From contig CP063163.1 of assembly GCA_014960805.1 (NCBI GenBank), positions 3,869,001-3,933,000 on the forward strand: a stretch of 64,000 bases of DNA. The letters are read 5' to 3'. The notes beneath the pieces are model-generated. The model saw only the letters and a program-made list of their open reading frames with translations. It was not told where the DNA came from and made no database searches. A program made the position numbers and the translations under genes. Source of the DNA: Cytobacillus suaedae. GTDB lineage: Bacteria > Bacillota > Bacilli > Bacillales > Bacillaceae_L. Below are positions 10,101 through 18,381 of this stretch, in pieces (position 1 is the stretch's first letter; every line of letters starts with the position of its first letter).

Positions 10101-10327
10101 TCATTATGAAATACAAGAGCAACTTGAGTTTCATCTCCGCCGCCTTCTTGCTGCTGAACTTCCTCCATAATTTGTCCTGCGAGATTTGATGAATATCCTT
10201 CAGGAACACTGATCTGCCCCTTCTCACGAACAAGCTCTGCCATGTTTGGAGCAATTAGAAATAACCCTACAACTACAGCAAGCCAAGTTATCATGACTAA
10301 CCATTTCTGTTTTATAATAAAATTCAC
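7199..10327 (-). CDS. MmpL/RND-family transporter with long coiled-coil ectodomain
   Basis: A 1042-aa membrane exporter, likely proton-driven. There is one N-terminal span, an extracellular domain, a five-helix bundle (about 180-375), a second ectodomain, and a second bundle (about 870-1030) with a GTDYCIL/GVDYSIFL pair that fits the proton-relay helices of MMPL proteins. The second ectodomain (about 480-780) holds many heptad-like GL..I..GL units predicting a long coiled coil, as in YdgH-type Gram-positive members. It lies 3 nt from the MarR gene, matching the ydgG-ydgH arrangement in B. subtilis, so expression is probably controlled by that regulator. Substrate unknown. Confidence 0.9.
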   Translation of the reverse strand: MNFIIKQKWLVMITWLAVVVGLFLIAPNMAELVREKGQISVPEGYSSNLAGQIMEEVQQQEGGGDETQVALVFHNENQLTSAEIKEAEKAIRALEEKKAELGVTEILTHFKEETLKTQLVSEDGKSILASVTFSWNEREPSELRDDMYQAIEHINVGHFYTSEWLIGEDLIQSSQEGLKKTEGITVVFILVVLLLVFRSIISPIIPLLTVGFTYLASQSIVSFLVDVVDFPISTYTQIFLVAILFGIGTDYCILLLSRFKEELIQRESVTDAIIETYRNAGRTVFFSGVAVMIGFAAIGFSQFILYQSAAAVAVGVAILLIALFTIVPFFMAVLGPKIFWPSKGKLEHGDSKLWALAGKFSLGRPLVSLAIVAVICVPFLVTYDGELSYDSLEEISGDVKSISAFNAIAGSFGPGESMPTQVVIKNDEAMDSVEYIGLAEKVSQELAKIDLVGTVRSVTRPTGESIEDFFVSKQAESLEAGLGEGKEGLDKISEGLQEASSELTKSEPELANATDGISELITGTTQIQTGLSDIQLNLAKIENGIRQGSMGSNEIKDGLAQSKAGAEELLAGYKELLNGYKDMQVNLSALTTKYQEVGGGLTGISDALGTIEEGNFTNLESNYEGLASDMNYLVIKGTIQEVQKQLPVLSQGLTDLNAGLGQINGGMTSANVGFEQALGGQQQLIVGLEQIIQGIEAQQAGLEQLANGQGQIVSNLPRLTNGLAGISDGQQQLLDGFGSLGGQLSQLTEGLEQSADGLMQVSTGLGSAQDYLAGLSSTDEMNGFYLPAEVLESEEFEQALDVYMSKDRKIMTMDIIFTASPYSNESMQQVEEIKEAVKRATKNTKLENAVVAVGGITSTNADLDTMSGNDYSRTVVLMLIGISIILIFLFRSLIMPVYIIGSLILTYYTTMAINEVIFVNLLGYSGISWAVPFFGFVILVALGVDYSIFLMDRFNEYKDLSVSEAMLMAMKKMGTVIISAVIILGGTFAAMMPSGMLSLLQIASIVLIGLLLYAFVILPLFIPVMVKNFGEANWWPFKRVNN

Positions 10328-10330
10328 AGC

Positions 10331-10789
10331 TTATTCCTCCACTTTTTCAGTACTTTCTTGTAGTAATTGATTAAGTTTTTCAAATGTATGGATAAATTGT
10401 TCAATCTCCGCTTGTTCAAACTTAGTAATCAAGGACTCTACTAATTTATGAATTCGTTGTTCAGTTTTTAGGAATAATTCATTTCCTTTATCCGTTAGCG
10501 TTAAGTAAACAACTCTTCGATCATTTTCATCACGTGTTCTTTCAATAAACCCTTTTTCCCACATGCGATTAATCATAGCTGTTATCGCACTTTTTTTAAC
10601 ATTGAATACTTCGGCTAGTTCAGAAGAAGTACAAGTCCCAACCTTATGCATATACCTTAATGTGTAGTGCTGGTCATTCGTTAAATCACTACTAATTTGT
10701 TCTTTTACCAGACATTCAGCCTTGCTATTTACTGAAAAGGATACTTCGATATAGCGATCGACTAGTTCTTTAATATTATTTACCGTCAT
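10331..10789 (-). CDS. MarR-family repressor of the efflux gene
   Basis: A 152-aa winged-helix regulator. The recognition region (about 50-95) has SSELAEVFNVKKSAITAMI, and the wing has RDENDRRVVYL. It is the first gene of a two-gene unit with the MmpL transporter. A perfect inverted repeat 54 bp upstream fits MarR-dimer autorepression. The likely inducer is a toxic small molecule exported by the pump; this is inferred from context. Confidence 0.92.
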   Translation of the reverse strand: MTVNNIKELVDRYIEVSFSVNSKAECLVKEQISSDLTNDQHYTLRYMHKVGTCTSSELAEVFNVKKSAITAMINRMWEKGFIERTRDENDRRVVYLTLTDKGNELFLKTEQRIHKLVESLITKFEQAEIEQFIHTFEKLNQLLQESTEKVEE

Positions 10790-10842
10790 TTTATCTTTTC
10801 ACCTCACTTGAAAATGGTTCTTGGCTTTAATTGTTCAACTAT

Positions 10843-10862
10843 TTAACTATTAACATAGTTAA
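10843..10862. promoter_or_regulatory. MarR-type operator
   Basis: Perfect inverted repeat TTAACTAT-taac-ATAGTTAA, 8-bp arms and a 4-bp spacer, upstream of the marR-like gene. A second partial half-site (TTCAACTAT) lies just to its left. Confidence 0.75.
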
Positions 10863-11015
10863 CTATAATTGCACATGATTCTGGTGTCAATTTTTTTCTT
10901 TTATGCTCAGAATCATTTTATGGTATTAACAAGTATATATACATATTTTGCTAATAGATTTGCTGTGATATACTATAGTTATAGGATTAGATTCAAGGGA
11001 TGGATGGGTGAAACG

Positions 11016-12083
11016 ATGGATATTAAGGGATTTTTATATAATAACTCTTCTATTTCTACTATTAAAAGAAAAACCTATTTAGTAGTTTTCCCTATTTTTA
11101 TTGTCACTTTTCTATTTCTAACTTACCTACTCTATTCAGCTGGAAATTTAGATTTAATAAATAGTGTAACCTTCGGATCACTATCCATTGGATTTGTTGT
11201 ATGTTACCTACTTCTTTTCATTCATAGAGACTCTTTACTCTTTATTGATATACTCATTTGTATTATTACTGCATTTATTACACTCTTAAGGACCTATAAT
11301 ACGATATTATTAGATTTAGGACGATACGGTGATATGCATCTAGGTACATTCTCATATTGGATGCCATTAGTCTATATAATGATTTTCTTTACCTTTAGAG
11401 GTAAGACAGCCTTACTATTTTCCTTCACAAATTTTGCACTTAGTTTGATACCCGGTCTTTACCATATTTTTTATAGTGAGCATGCGTCAGCTCAAACACT
11501 AGATACTTTACTACAATATTATGTCTCAATTCTAGGTCTTATTATCTGTTTATACTTTGTGCAGCATATGTTTGAAATTTTTATGCAGGCGGATGCTGCT
11601 AAACAATTGGCTAACACAGATTATCTTACTTCAATCTATAATAGAAGAAAAATGGACACTGTCCTTATTTCTGAAATTACTAGAGTTGCAAACACAAAGG
11701 AATCTTTATCAGCTATTCTCTTTGATGTTGATAATTTCAAAAAAATTAATGATCAGTACGGACATGATGTGGGAGATAGTGTTTTAAAAGAGCTAACAGA
11801 AATCATAAACAAACAATTGCCGAAAAATACTTACTTTGGTAGGTGGGGTGGCGAGGAATTTCTATTAATTTCAAGTGGCACGTCCATTAATGAATTAGCT
11901 GAACAGGTTAGGGTTTCTATCTCACAGCACAATTTTAACGGAATAGACAAGCCAGTCACTTGTAGTTTTGGAGTTGCAACTTTATTAGAAAACGAGTTAG
12001 CAAAGGATATTGTTAGCCGTGCTGATGAAGCATTATATAAAGCAAAAGAAAATGGTAAAAATCAAGTATGCATAGCTAGTTAA
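11016..12083 (+). CDS. Membrane-bound diguanylate cyclase (first of a tandem pair)
   Basis: A 355-aa protein with about six N-terminal membrane helices (residues 15-190) and a C-terminal GGDEF domain. The active loop is GGEEF at about 278-282, with DVDNFK and YGHDVGD motifs, so it should make c-di-GMP. The inhibitory RxxD site five residues before the loop is absent. ATG 11016 is chosen because the N-terminus then aligns with the downstream paralogue; the open frame upstream is longer. The pair is separated by 42 bp and is probably cotranscribed. Confidence 0.88.
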   Translation: MDIKGFLYNNSSISTIKRKTYLVVFPIFIVTFLFLTYLLYSAGNLDLINSVTFGSLSIGFVVCYLLLFIHRDSLLFIDILICIITAFITLLRTYNTILLDLGRYGDMHLGTFSYWMPLVYIMIFFTFRGKTALLFSFTNFALSLIPGLYHIFYSEHASAQTLDTLLQYYVSILGLIICLYFVQHMFEIFMQADAAKQLANTDYLTSIYNRRKMDTVLISEITRVANTKESLSAILFDVDNFKKINDQYGHDVGDSVLKELTEIINKQLPKNTYFGRWGGEEFLLISSGTSINELAEQVRVSISQHNFNGIDKPVTCSFGVATLLENELAKDIVSRADEALYKAKENGKNQVCIAS

Positions 12084-12125
12084 ATCAGTTTAGATACTAT
12101 TACAAAAATAGGTGGAGTATGTCTA

Positions 12126-13196
12126 ATGACAAGTTACTTTTTCTATACCAATCAGACATTAACACAACTTAAACGCCGAATTTATATGGTACTGATTCCA
12201 ATCTTTATTCTATCATTTGGAACGCTGTGTATTCTCGTGCTTAGTAGTGGCAACAGTGACATGAGTAAGCATGTGTCTTTATTATCACAAATAGGTGTGT
12301 TAGTCCTTTGTATGATTTTGTTATGGGTAAATAAACGCACTACCAATACAATTGATATTTTATTAATCTTAACCACTACAATAATTTATAATTTAAATTT
12401 AAGCTTAAATATTTTGACTGAGCTTGGGCATAACGGAAATGTTCATTTAGGACCAATTGCTTACTGGATGGCAACTGCCTACCTTCTCTATTTCTTTATA
12501 CTCAAAAGGAAGGTTGCCCTTATTTTTTCTTTGTTAGCATTTTCTTTTAGTGTAATTCTTGGGATTATTCATACCGTAACAAGCCCATTTTCAGACAGTA
12601 ATACAATTGATACGTTAATCCAATTTAATATGGCAACAATCGGATTTATCATTTGTTTGTATTTTACTCAGCATATTTTTGAAGGATTCTTAGAGTTTGA
12701 AGTGAATAAAAGAAATGCTGTCACGGATTATTTAACAGGCTTGCCCAACCGAAGAAACCTCGATAACGTTCTTCAGGATAAAATCTTAGTGGCACAAAAT
12801 GGTAATCAGCCTCTTTCTATTATCTTGTTTGATGTAGATAACTTTAAAAGAGTAAATGATATTTATGGACATGAAATTGGGGATGAAGTCTTAGTAGAAC
12901 TTACTTCTTTTTTAACGAAGCACCTCCCAAATAACGCACTCTTTGGAAGATGGGGCGGAGAAGAATTTTTAATTATTGCAGAAAACCTAAGCAGCGTTGA
13001 ATGTATAAAACTTGGGGAAACACTGAGAGAGAAACTATCGAAACAAAGCTTTCAGGAGGTAGGAACCATTACTTGCAGCTTCGGTATTGCAGAACTTCAA
13101 GCAACAGACCAACCAAAAGACCTCTTAAAACGTGCTGACGAAGCACTATATCTCGCAAAAGACTACGGAAAAAATCAAGTTCAATATATAGCATAA
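12126..13196 (+). CDS. Membrane-bound diguanylate cyclase (second of a tandem pair)
   Basis: A 356-aa paralogue of the preceding gene, colinear along its whole length: about six membrane helices, then a GGDEF domain with GGEEF near residue 279 and DVDNFK and YGHEIGD motifs. It also lacks the RxxD product-inhibition site. A GGTGGAG ribosome binding site precedes the ATG. It ends at a strong terminator. The pair looks like a local duplication with a shared unnamed membrane sensor region. Confidence 0.9.
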   Translation: MTSYFFYTNQTLTQLKRRIYMVLIPIFILSFGTLCILVLSSGNSDMSKHVSLLSQIGVLVLCMILLWVNKRTTNTIDILLILTTTIIYNLNLSLNILTELGHNGNVHLGPIAYWMATAYLLYFFILKRKVALIFSLLAFSFSVILGIIHTVTSPFSDSNTIDTLIQFNMATIGFIICLYFTQHIFEGFLEFEVNKRNAVTDYLTGLPNRRNLDNVLQDKILVAQNGNQPLSIILFDVDNFKRVNDIYGHEIGDEVLVELTSFLTKHLPNNALFGRWGGEEFLIIAENLSSVECIKLGETLREKLSKQSFQEVGTITCSFGIAELQATDQPKDLLKRADEALYLAKDYGKNQVQYIA

Positions 13197-13226
13197 AAAG
13201 GCTAACGTACTTTCGTTAGCCTTTTT
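13195..13226 (+). terminator. Terminator of the diguanylate cyclase pair
   Basis: AAAAAGGCTAACG/CGTTAGCCTTTTT hairpin directly after the stop codon, with a five-T tail. Confidence 0.9.
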
Positions 13227-13297
13227 AATATGTCTTTTGGGGCCTGACTCCAACATGTTAGTTGAAGTTAATGTTAGCATAGTTATGGTATAAAGGC

Positions 13298-13474
13298 GTT
13301 ATTCGCTAAAATCCACTCGCTTTCCGCGGGGAATCATGAAAAAGCCCAACTACCGGCTTTTTCAAATTCGGATTCCCATCGGGCGGTCCGGGAGCCTCCT
13401 CGGCACTCTGCGCCTGCGGGGTCTCCCGATGACGCGTACTTCCCGCAGGAGTCTCGTGGATTTTAACGAATAAC
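13298..13474 (+). repeat. Palindromic intergenic repeat, copy A
   Basis: A 177-bp element. Its ends GTTATTCGCTAAAATCCAC and GTGGATTTTAACGAATAAC are inverted repeats with one mismatch. The core has the family blocks CTCGCTTTCCGCGG, GAGCCTCCTCG, GCCTGCGGGGTCTC and CCGCAGGAGTCTCG. It also carries the internal AAAAAGCC...GGCTTTTT hairpin module. No coding frame is credible. Confidence 0.9.
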
Positions 13475-13656
13475 TTTAAACTCTGAATTTTGGTTTTAAA
13501 GGGATACTAAGACCACTAAACATCAATTTCTACTAAAATATTACAATTGAATATTCATGAGAGGCACTTCAATTCCCTTAAATCCCTTATGACTTCTATT
13601 CTTCTAGATGATTTCAACGGCAGGTTATATGAGAGTAATAGCCCCAGTATATATTT

Positions 13657-13840
13657 AGAGTGGATTGGAGCGGAAGGCACTTGACTCCTGCGGGAAATAG
13701 AGGAAAGGTCGAGACCCCGCAGACGGAACGTTGAGGAGGCTCGACTTCCTCCCCTATGGGAATTCGCCCTTGAAAAAGCCGGTAGTTTGGCTTTTTCAAA
13801 ATTCCCCGCGGAAAGCAAGTGCCTGCAGCGCAAAGGAACG
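13657..13840 (-). repeat. Palindromic intergenic repeat, copy B
   Basis: A 184-bp copy in the opposite orientation to copy A, with the same core blocks read on the other strand and the internal AAAAAGCCGG...GGCTTTTT hairpin. The 13197-14030 gap holds only a terminator, copies A and B, and about 180 bp of unremarkable sequence between them. Confidence 0.88.
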
Positions 13841-14030
13841 AACAAGATTGAAAGTGAGATACATCAACTATTGTTAATTTTACATATCTTACAACATTTT
13901 AGTTGATGACATTAGGCCGATCCCCGCTGCGTTAAATTGGTAATGTAGGGTGTTGAAAATTGGTTGTTCGAGTCATTTGGAGTAAGATATAGCTAGAGTA
14001 AATACACAATGACAGGAGTTATCCTACATA

Positions 14031-15764
14031 ATGGAAAAACAAGAGAATAAACTAAAACCTTTTTTATCCCTTATCTTATCAACGAATATTCCTAAAATGG
14101 CTCTTAGCATTGGCCTATTCGCTAGTATACTTACGACAATTACTGGTCTAATTGTTCCTTTATTAACAAAGAATTTAGTAGACAATTTTTCGGTAGAAGC
14201 ACTAAGTGTCCCACTCATGATTGGAATTGGAGCTGCATTTATCCTTCAAGCAATAATTAGCGGTATCTCGATTTATTTACTTAGCCTAGTTGGACAAAAG
14301 ATAGTCGCTAGCCTTCGAGATCGTATGTGGGGAAAACTAATTCGATTGCCTGTTCCATTTTTTGATAAGCAATCAAGTGGTGAAACTGTGAGCCGCGTTG
14401 TAAATGATACAAGTATTGTAAAAGAGCTTATATCAACACACTTCCCTCAGTTTATTACCGGCATCATTTCAATAATTGGTGCAATCATTATATTGCTTAT
14501 CATGGACTGGAAAATGACCTTAGTTATGTTAATTTCTGTTCCACTTACAATGGCAATCATGATTCCACTTGGGAAGAAGATGGCGAAAATCTCACGTGGA
14601 CTTCAAGATGAAACAGCAACATTCACCGGAGACATTCAACAGACGTTAAGTGAAATCCGATTAATGAAATCATCAACAGCTGAGAAAACCGAAGAAGCAA
14701 ATGGCATGGCAGGTATCTCAAAGCTTTTGCATTATGGTTTAAAGGAAGCAAGGATTTTTGCACTTATTGGTCCTATCATGCATCTTGTGATTATGGCAGT
14801 TATTGTGATGATTATTGCCTATGGAGGCATGCGGGTAGCTAATGGCACGATGTCTACTGGGTCTCTAATTGCTTTTTTACTATACCTATTCCAAATCATT
14901 ATGCCTATCACTTCATTTGCGATGTTTTTTACACAGCTTCAAAAAGCAAAAGGAGCCACTGAACGAATCATTGAAATACTAGAACTCCCTCTAGAAGAAG
15001 ACCAAGCCGGGGTAGAACTTGATATCAGTGGCCTTCCGATTATTGTTTCAGATGTTTCTTTTTCATATAGTGAAGATGAGCCCGTGATTCAGCACGTATC
15101 TTTAGATGCTCAGCCTGGCCAGATGATTGCTTTTGCTGGTCCAAGCGGTGGAGGTAAAACAACGATGTTTGGTTTAATTGAACGTTTTTATGAACCAACA
15201 TCTGGTCAGATTTATGTTGGGTCCACCCCAATTCAAAAGATCTCGCTTCATTCTTGGCGTAGTCAGATCGGATATGTTTCACAGGAAAGTGCCATGATGG
15301 CAGGTACAATCAGAGAAAACCTTTGCTATGGCTTAGAGAAGGATGAACGTCCAACTGATGAACAACTTTGGAAGGTTGCAGAAATGGCCTACGCAGATCA
15401 GTTCATCAAAGGATTCCCTAAAGGGCTTGATACTGAGGTCGGGGAACGTGGGGTAAAATTATCAGGTGGCCAAAGGCAACGGATTGCAATTGCCCGTGCT
15501 TTTTTACGTGATCCAAAAATTCTTATGATGGATGAGGCAACTGCTAGTTTAGACAGCCAATCTGAAAGCGTGGTACAGCAAGCTTTAGCCCGCTTAATGG
15601 AAGGACGTACTACATTTGTCATCGCACATCGATTATCAACCATTGTTAACGCAGATAAAATTGTCTTTATCGAAAGTGGCAAAGTTACAGGAAGTGGGAC
15701 TCATCAAGAGTTGGTGGAGACGCATCCTTTGTATAGAGAATATGCGGAACAACAATTAGCATAG
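14031..15764 (+). CDS. bmrA: Multidrug ABC exporter, BmrA-like half-transporter
   Basis: A 577-aa half-transporter: six membrane helices (about 20-310), then an ATPase domain with Walker A GPSGGGKT (about 369), signature LSGGQRQR (about 478), Walker B ILMMDEAT and a switch His in IAHRLS. It closely resembles B. subtilis BmrA through the whole length, including the QDETA.FTG and VSQES.MSGTIREN-type segments. It would work as a homodimer exporting hydrophobic drugs. The AGGAG upstream is about 12 nt from the ATG, longer than usual. It is monocistronic. Confidence 0.9.
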   Translation: MEKQENKLKPFLSLILSTNIPKMALSIGLFASILTTITGLIVPLLTKNLVDNFSVEALSVPLMIGIGAAFILQAIISGISIYLLSLVGQKIVASLRDRMWGKLIRLPVPFFDKQSSGETVSRVVNDTSIVKELISTHFPQFITGIISIIGAIIILLIMDWKMTLVMLISVPLTMAIMIPLGKKMAKISRGLQDETATFTGDIQQTLSEIRLMKSSTAEKTEEANGMAGISKLLHYGLKEARIFALIGPIMHLVIMAVIVMIIAYGGMRVANGTMSTGSLIAFLLYLFQIIMPITSFAMFFTQLQKAKGATERIIEILELPLEEDQAGVELDISGLPIIVSDVSFSYSEDEPVIQHVSLDAQPGQMIAFAGPSGGGKTTMFGLIERFYEPTSGQIYVGSTPIQKISLHSWRSQIGYVSQESAMMAGTIRENLCYGLEKDERPTDEQLWKVAEMAYADQFIKGFPKGLDTEVGERGVKLSGGQRQRIAIARAFLRDPKILMMDEATASLDSQSESVVQQALARLMEGRTTFVIAHRLSTIVNADKIVFIESGKVTGSGTHQELVETHPLYREYAEQQLA

Positions 15765-15837
15765 CTGTTTTTTTAGGGAATACTTCATGGAAAGTAAGTA
15801 AACATTAGTACTGATTAATTCAGTAGGAGGTTTACGG

Positions 15838-16017
15838 ATGAATAAACAAAGAGCACAGGAAATTGCAGAATCACCAGTTATGGCTAATGTTACATATAAT
15901 GATGTTCCAATCTATATTCAACATGTGGATGATACGAGTGAAATGGCTCGTGTGTATCCTCTAGACGAGCCACAAAATGAACAGGAAGTTCCACTGACTA
16001 GTCTAATTGAGCATTAA
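15838..16017 (+). CDS. sspH: H-type small acid-soluble spore protein
   Basis: A 59-aa protein that matches SspH: an MNxQRAQEI-like N-terminus, ESPVM, VTYNDVPIYIQHV, ARVYPLDEP and a short acidic tail. SspH proteins are minor spore-core proteins made in the forespore. AGGAGG lies 7 nt upstream of the ATG. A GAATA and CATTAGTA pair upstream loosely resembles a SigG promoter but with spacing about 20, so the promoter is uncertain. A strong terminator follows immediately. Confidence 0.93.
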   Translation: MNKQRAQEIAESPVMANVTYNDVPIYIQHVDDTSEMARVYPLDEPQNEQEVPLTSLIEH

Positions 16018-16021
16018 TATG

Positions 16022-16067
16022 AAAAAAGTCCAGTGTGATGTATTCAATCACATTTGGACTTTTTTTC
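16022..16067 (+). terminator. Terminator of sspH
   Basis: Stem AAAAAGTCCA(G)TGTGAT / ATCACA(T)TTGGACTTTTT with a seven-T tail. Confidence 0.9.
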
Positions 16068-16150
16068 TACTATTTAAAAGGAAGTAGTCTTTTCTTGAAA
16101 TCAGGTCAACTTGGTAAAATAAGTAAATAAAACAATGATAATACCTTTTT

Positions 16151-16768
16151 TCATGCTCTCTTTTCTAGGTCCTTTGCAGTTTGACTCGTTTCCACAGTCT
16201 TCTCATCTTTTAAAGTTCCAAATAAAACGTCAATAAAAGGAGTAGAAACTCCATACCAATAGTTTTCGTTTTTATAATGGTGTAAAACATGAGTTTTCTT
16301 TAACCATTTCCCAAATCTAGTTTTAGGTTTAAATGGACGGTGGGCTACATAGTGCTTCCACTCATAGATGAAGAACATAAAAAGAACACCCACCTTAAAT
16401 GAAAAGGTAGCAACCAAAGATCTTGTGATTGTAAAGAAAATAAGAGATAAAGTAAATAGACTTGGCACACTGTACCAGATAGGTAAAAAAAGTAGCTTCA
16501 AATCATTTGGTTTCTTATGGTGGTCATAATGCAAACGTTTAATTAATTATAGTAATAGTGCATTTTTGGGGGCTCTTACATGGAAAACGAATCGATGAGT
16601 TAGGTACTCACTAAACATATACGTGATAATTCCGACTCCAATAAATATCAATACTGAGAAGGAAAGTTCCATAGTTAGTAATAATCCCACTACACCAAGG
16701 AATATGAATGCCATAACTATAATATCGAAATGTAAAAAGAAATCTCTATACATCCCCTTACTTTCCAT
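16151..16768 (-). pseudogene. Fatty acid hydroxylase/sterol desaturase family gene with in-frame stop
   Basis: Two pieces in the same frame, residues 1-73 and the rest, are separated only by TAA at 16547-16549. Joined, they give a normal member of about 205 aa with membrane spans and di-iron histidine motifs HRFVFH, HYDHH, HYVAH and HVLHH. The stop replaces what should be one residue just before LIKRLHYDHH. The start at 16768 has a GGGGGGA site 7 nt upstream and overlaps the end of the regulator gene by 11 bp. Possibilities are a recent nonsense mutation, a sequencing error, or readthrough; as read it cannot make an enzyme. Confidence 0.85.
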
Positions 16769-17456
16769 TTTGTTCCCCCCCATTCACTTTTTCATTCCAG
16801 AGAATTAGACTTGTTTTCATCATCGTTCTTGTTATTTTTTCTGTTGCCTCTACTTCCCCTTTTAATATTGCTTCTAAAAGCTCAACGTAATATTGGTAGG
16901 ACATCTCTCTGTGTTCAGTACTCCAAAAGTATTTCTCGGCCATTTTCCTATAAATGTCTTTAAAGCTATTAAGAATCAGTAAATAGATTGGGTTTGGTGA
17001 TAATTTAGCAATACCTTGCTGTAAGTTCCAATCAAATTCCGCATAGCTGCTTGCATCATCTGACAACTCTTCTAGCTTCACAAATAATGCGATAACCTTA
17101 ACTTGATTATGAACAACCGCATCTTTAACATAGGTAGGCGATAAAGAAATTCGCAATTCAAGCATATATTTAATAAATTCATCTGGCACTTCTTCATGGT
17201 ATTGAAGGATATTTACGATTGTCATTAAGTTCCCATGCTTCCAATAATCATTTACGATTGCAGGCAACCCTTTTCGTATTGTAATCCATCCATCTCGTTC
17301 CAACCTTTGTAGCGCTTCTCTAATCGTTGGTCTTCCCACATTAAATAGGGTGGCAAGTTCTCTTTCGGGTTGAAGTGCTTCATTAATGATAAATTCCCCT
17401 TCTAATATAGACTGGATAATCTTTTTTCCAATTATCTCTGAAGACCGCTCTTTCAA
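16758..17456 (-). CDS. FadR-type GntR-family fatty-acid-responsive regulator
   Basis: A 232-aa protein with an N-terminal winged helix (about 8-75; PERELATLFNVGRPTIREALQRLERDGW) and an all-helical acyl-CoA-type domain. It aligns through the effector domain with gammaproteobacterial FadR, for example AEFDWN...NPIYLLILN against AELDYN...NPIYGLILN. B. subtilis uses an unrelated TetR-type FadR, so this is unusual for the group. Two perfect TGGTNNNACCA sites lie just upstream. It is followed with overlap by the broken desaturase gene, suggesting control of fatty acid modification. Confidence 0.85.
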   Translation of the reverse strand: MKERSSEIIGKKIIQSILEGEFIINEALQPERELATLFNVGRPTIREALQRLERDGWITIRKGLPAIVNDYWKHGNLMTIVNILQYHEEVPDEFIKYMLELRISLSPTYVKDAVVHNQVKVIALFVKLEELSDDASSYAEFDWNLQQGIAKLSPNPIYLLILNSFKDIYRKMAEKYFWSTEHREMSYQYYVELLEAILKGEVEATEKITRTMMKTSLILWNEKVNGGEQNGK

Positions 17457-17473
17457 TTCCTACAGCCCCTAAC

Positions 17474-17486
17474 TTGGTATTACCAA
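17474..17486. promoter_or_regulatory. FadR-like operator 1
   Basis: Perfect palindrome TTGGTATTACCAA, 18 bp upstream of the regulator start. It has the TGGTNNNACCA core and spacing of E. coli FadR operators. Confidence 0.75.
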
Positions 17487-17495
17487 TTTTATTTT

Positions 17496-17508
17496 ATGGT
17501 ATTACCAT
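17496..17508. promoter_or_regulatory. FadR-like operator 2
   Basis: Perfect palindrome ATGGTATTACCAT, 22 bp centre-to-centre from operator 1, so on the same DNA face. Same TGGTNNNACCA core. Confidence 0.75.
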
Positions 17509-17553
17509 TATATGATTAATATAACTATAATTGTCAATATTTTCTTTAAAAAT

Positions 17554-17578
17554 AAAAAAGCAGAACGAATTCTGCTTT
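17554..17578 (-). terminator. Terminator of the patatin gene
   Basis: AAGCAGAA/TTCTGCTT hairpin with a T-rich tail on the minus strand, just after the patatin stop. Confidence 0.85.
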
Positions 17579-17580
17579 CA

Positions 17581-18381
17581 TCAATTAATCTTCTGCACCC
17601 ATTCATCCATATAGATGACTTTTTCGCTTTTAATACGTTTTTTTGTTAGAACGCGTCTCGCTTCTAGTTGACCTAGGTTAATGACCTCTGATAAGGATTT
17701 CGTTTCAAATCTACCAATGTCCTTAAGGTCGATATCAATTAACAGGTCCGCATATTGATTTAAACAACGTTCTGTATTTTTCTGACTAGCGATATCAATA
17801 TAACGATTTATAAAGGATAGAATATTCGTTGGTTGAGGAGTATTGGAGCTTCTGACTCTAACTGAGGTGACATTTTCTGCGCCCATGCTTCTAACAATAT
17901 CTGCGGGGTTGTTATTTAAGATATATCCATCTACTAATAACTTATTTTCAAATTCAACTGGTGAGAACAAGCCAGGAATGGCTGTACTTGCTCTAATTGC
18001 TAATGCTACCTCACCCGTATCAATAACAGTTAATTCTCCTGAAAGTAAGTCCACACAAACGACTGCAAATGGGAGGTCTAAATCTGAGAAATGCTTACCT
18101 TCTGTTAACTTTAGTAAGGTTTGATAAATCCGATCTCCTTTAATCCAACCTTTCCGATTAAACCCAATATCAACATGACGACGAATGGATAAATCTTCTA
18201 AGACAGTAATCATTTTGTCTGGATTCAACCCACTAGCAAATAATCCACCAACTACAGACCCAGCACTCGTTCCAGCGATATGAGTAATTTCTATTTCATT
18301 TCTAACCAATTCCTTTAAAACACCTATATGTGCAACTCCTCTTAAACTGCCGCCACCGAGTGAAATTCCCGTTCGGTTCAT
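17581..18381 (-). CDS. Patatin-like phospholipase/acyl hydrolase
   Basis: A 266-aa protein with the patatin oxyanion loop GGGSLRG (about 9), nucleophile motif GTSAGS (Ser near 41) and the DGY catalytic Asp motif (about 152). It should hydrolyse acyl esters of membrane lipids with a Ser-Asp dyad. The start overlaps the DedA stop by 4 bp, so the two are translationally coupled. No signal peptide, so it is cytosolic. Confidence 0.88.
   Translation of the reverse strand: MNRTGISLGGGSLRGVAHIGVLKELVRNEIEITHIAGTSAGSVVGGLFASGLNPDKMITVLEDLSIRRHVDIGFNRKGWIKGDRIYQTLLKLTEGKHFSDLDLPFAVVCVDLLSGELTVIDTGEVALAIRASTAIPGLFSPVEFENKLLVDGYILNNNPADIVRSMGAENVTSVRVRSSNTPQPTNILSFINRYIDIASQKNTERCLNQYADLLIDIDLKDIGRFETKSLSEVINLGQLEARRVLTKKRIKSEKVIYMDEWVQKIN

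Noticed and set aside
13555-13845. Open frames across repeat copies (also 57459-57647, 40770-40967, 57365-57676) with similar translations
   Set aside because: They translate the palindromic repeat itself. The likeness between them comes from the DNA repeat, and there are no ribosome binding sites.
15040-15309. Minus-strand frame inside bmrA
   Set aside because: It is a shadow of the ATPase domain.
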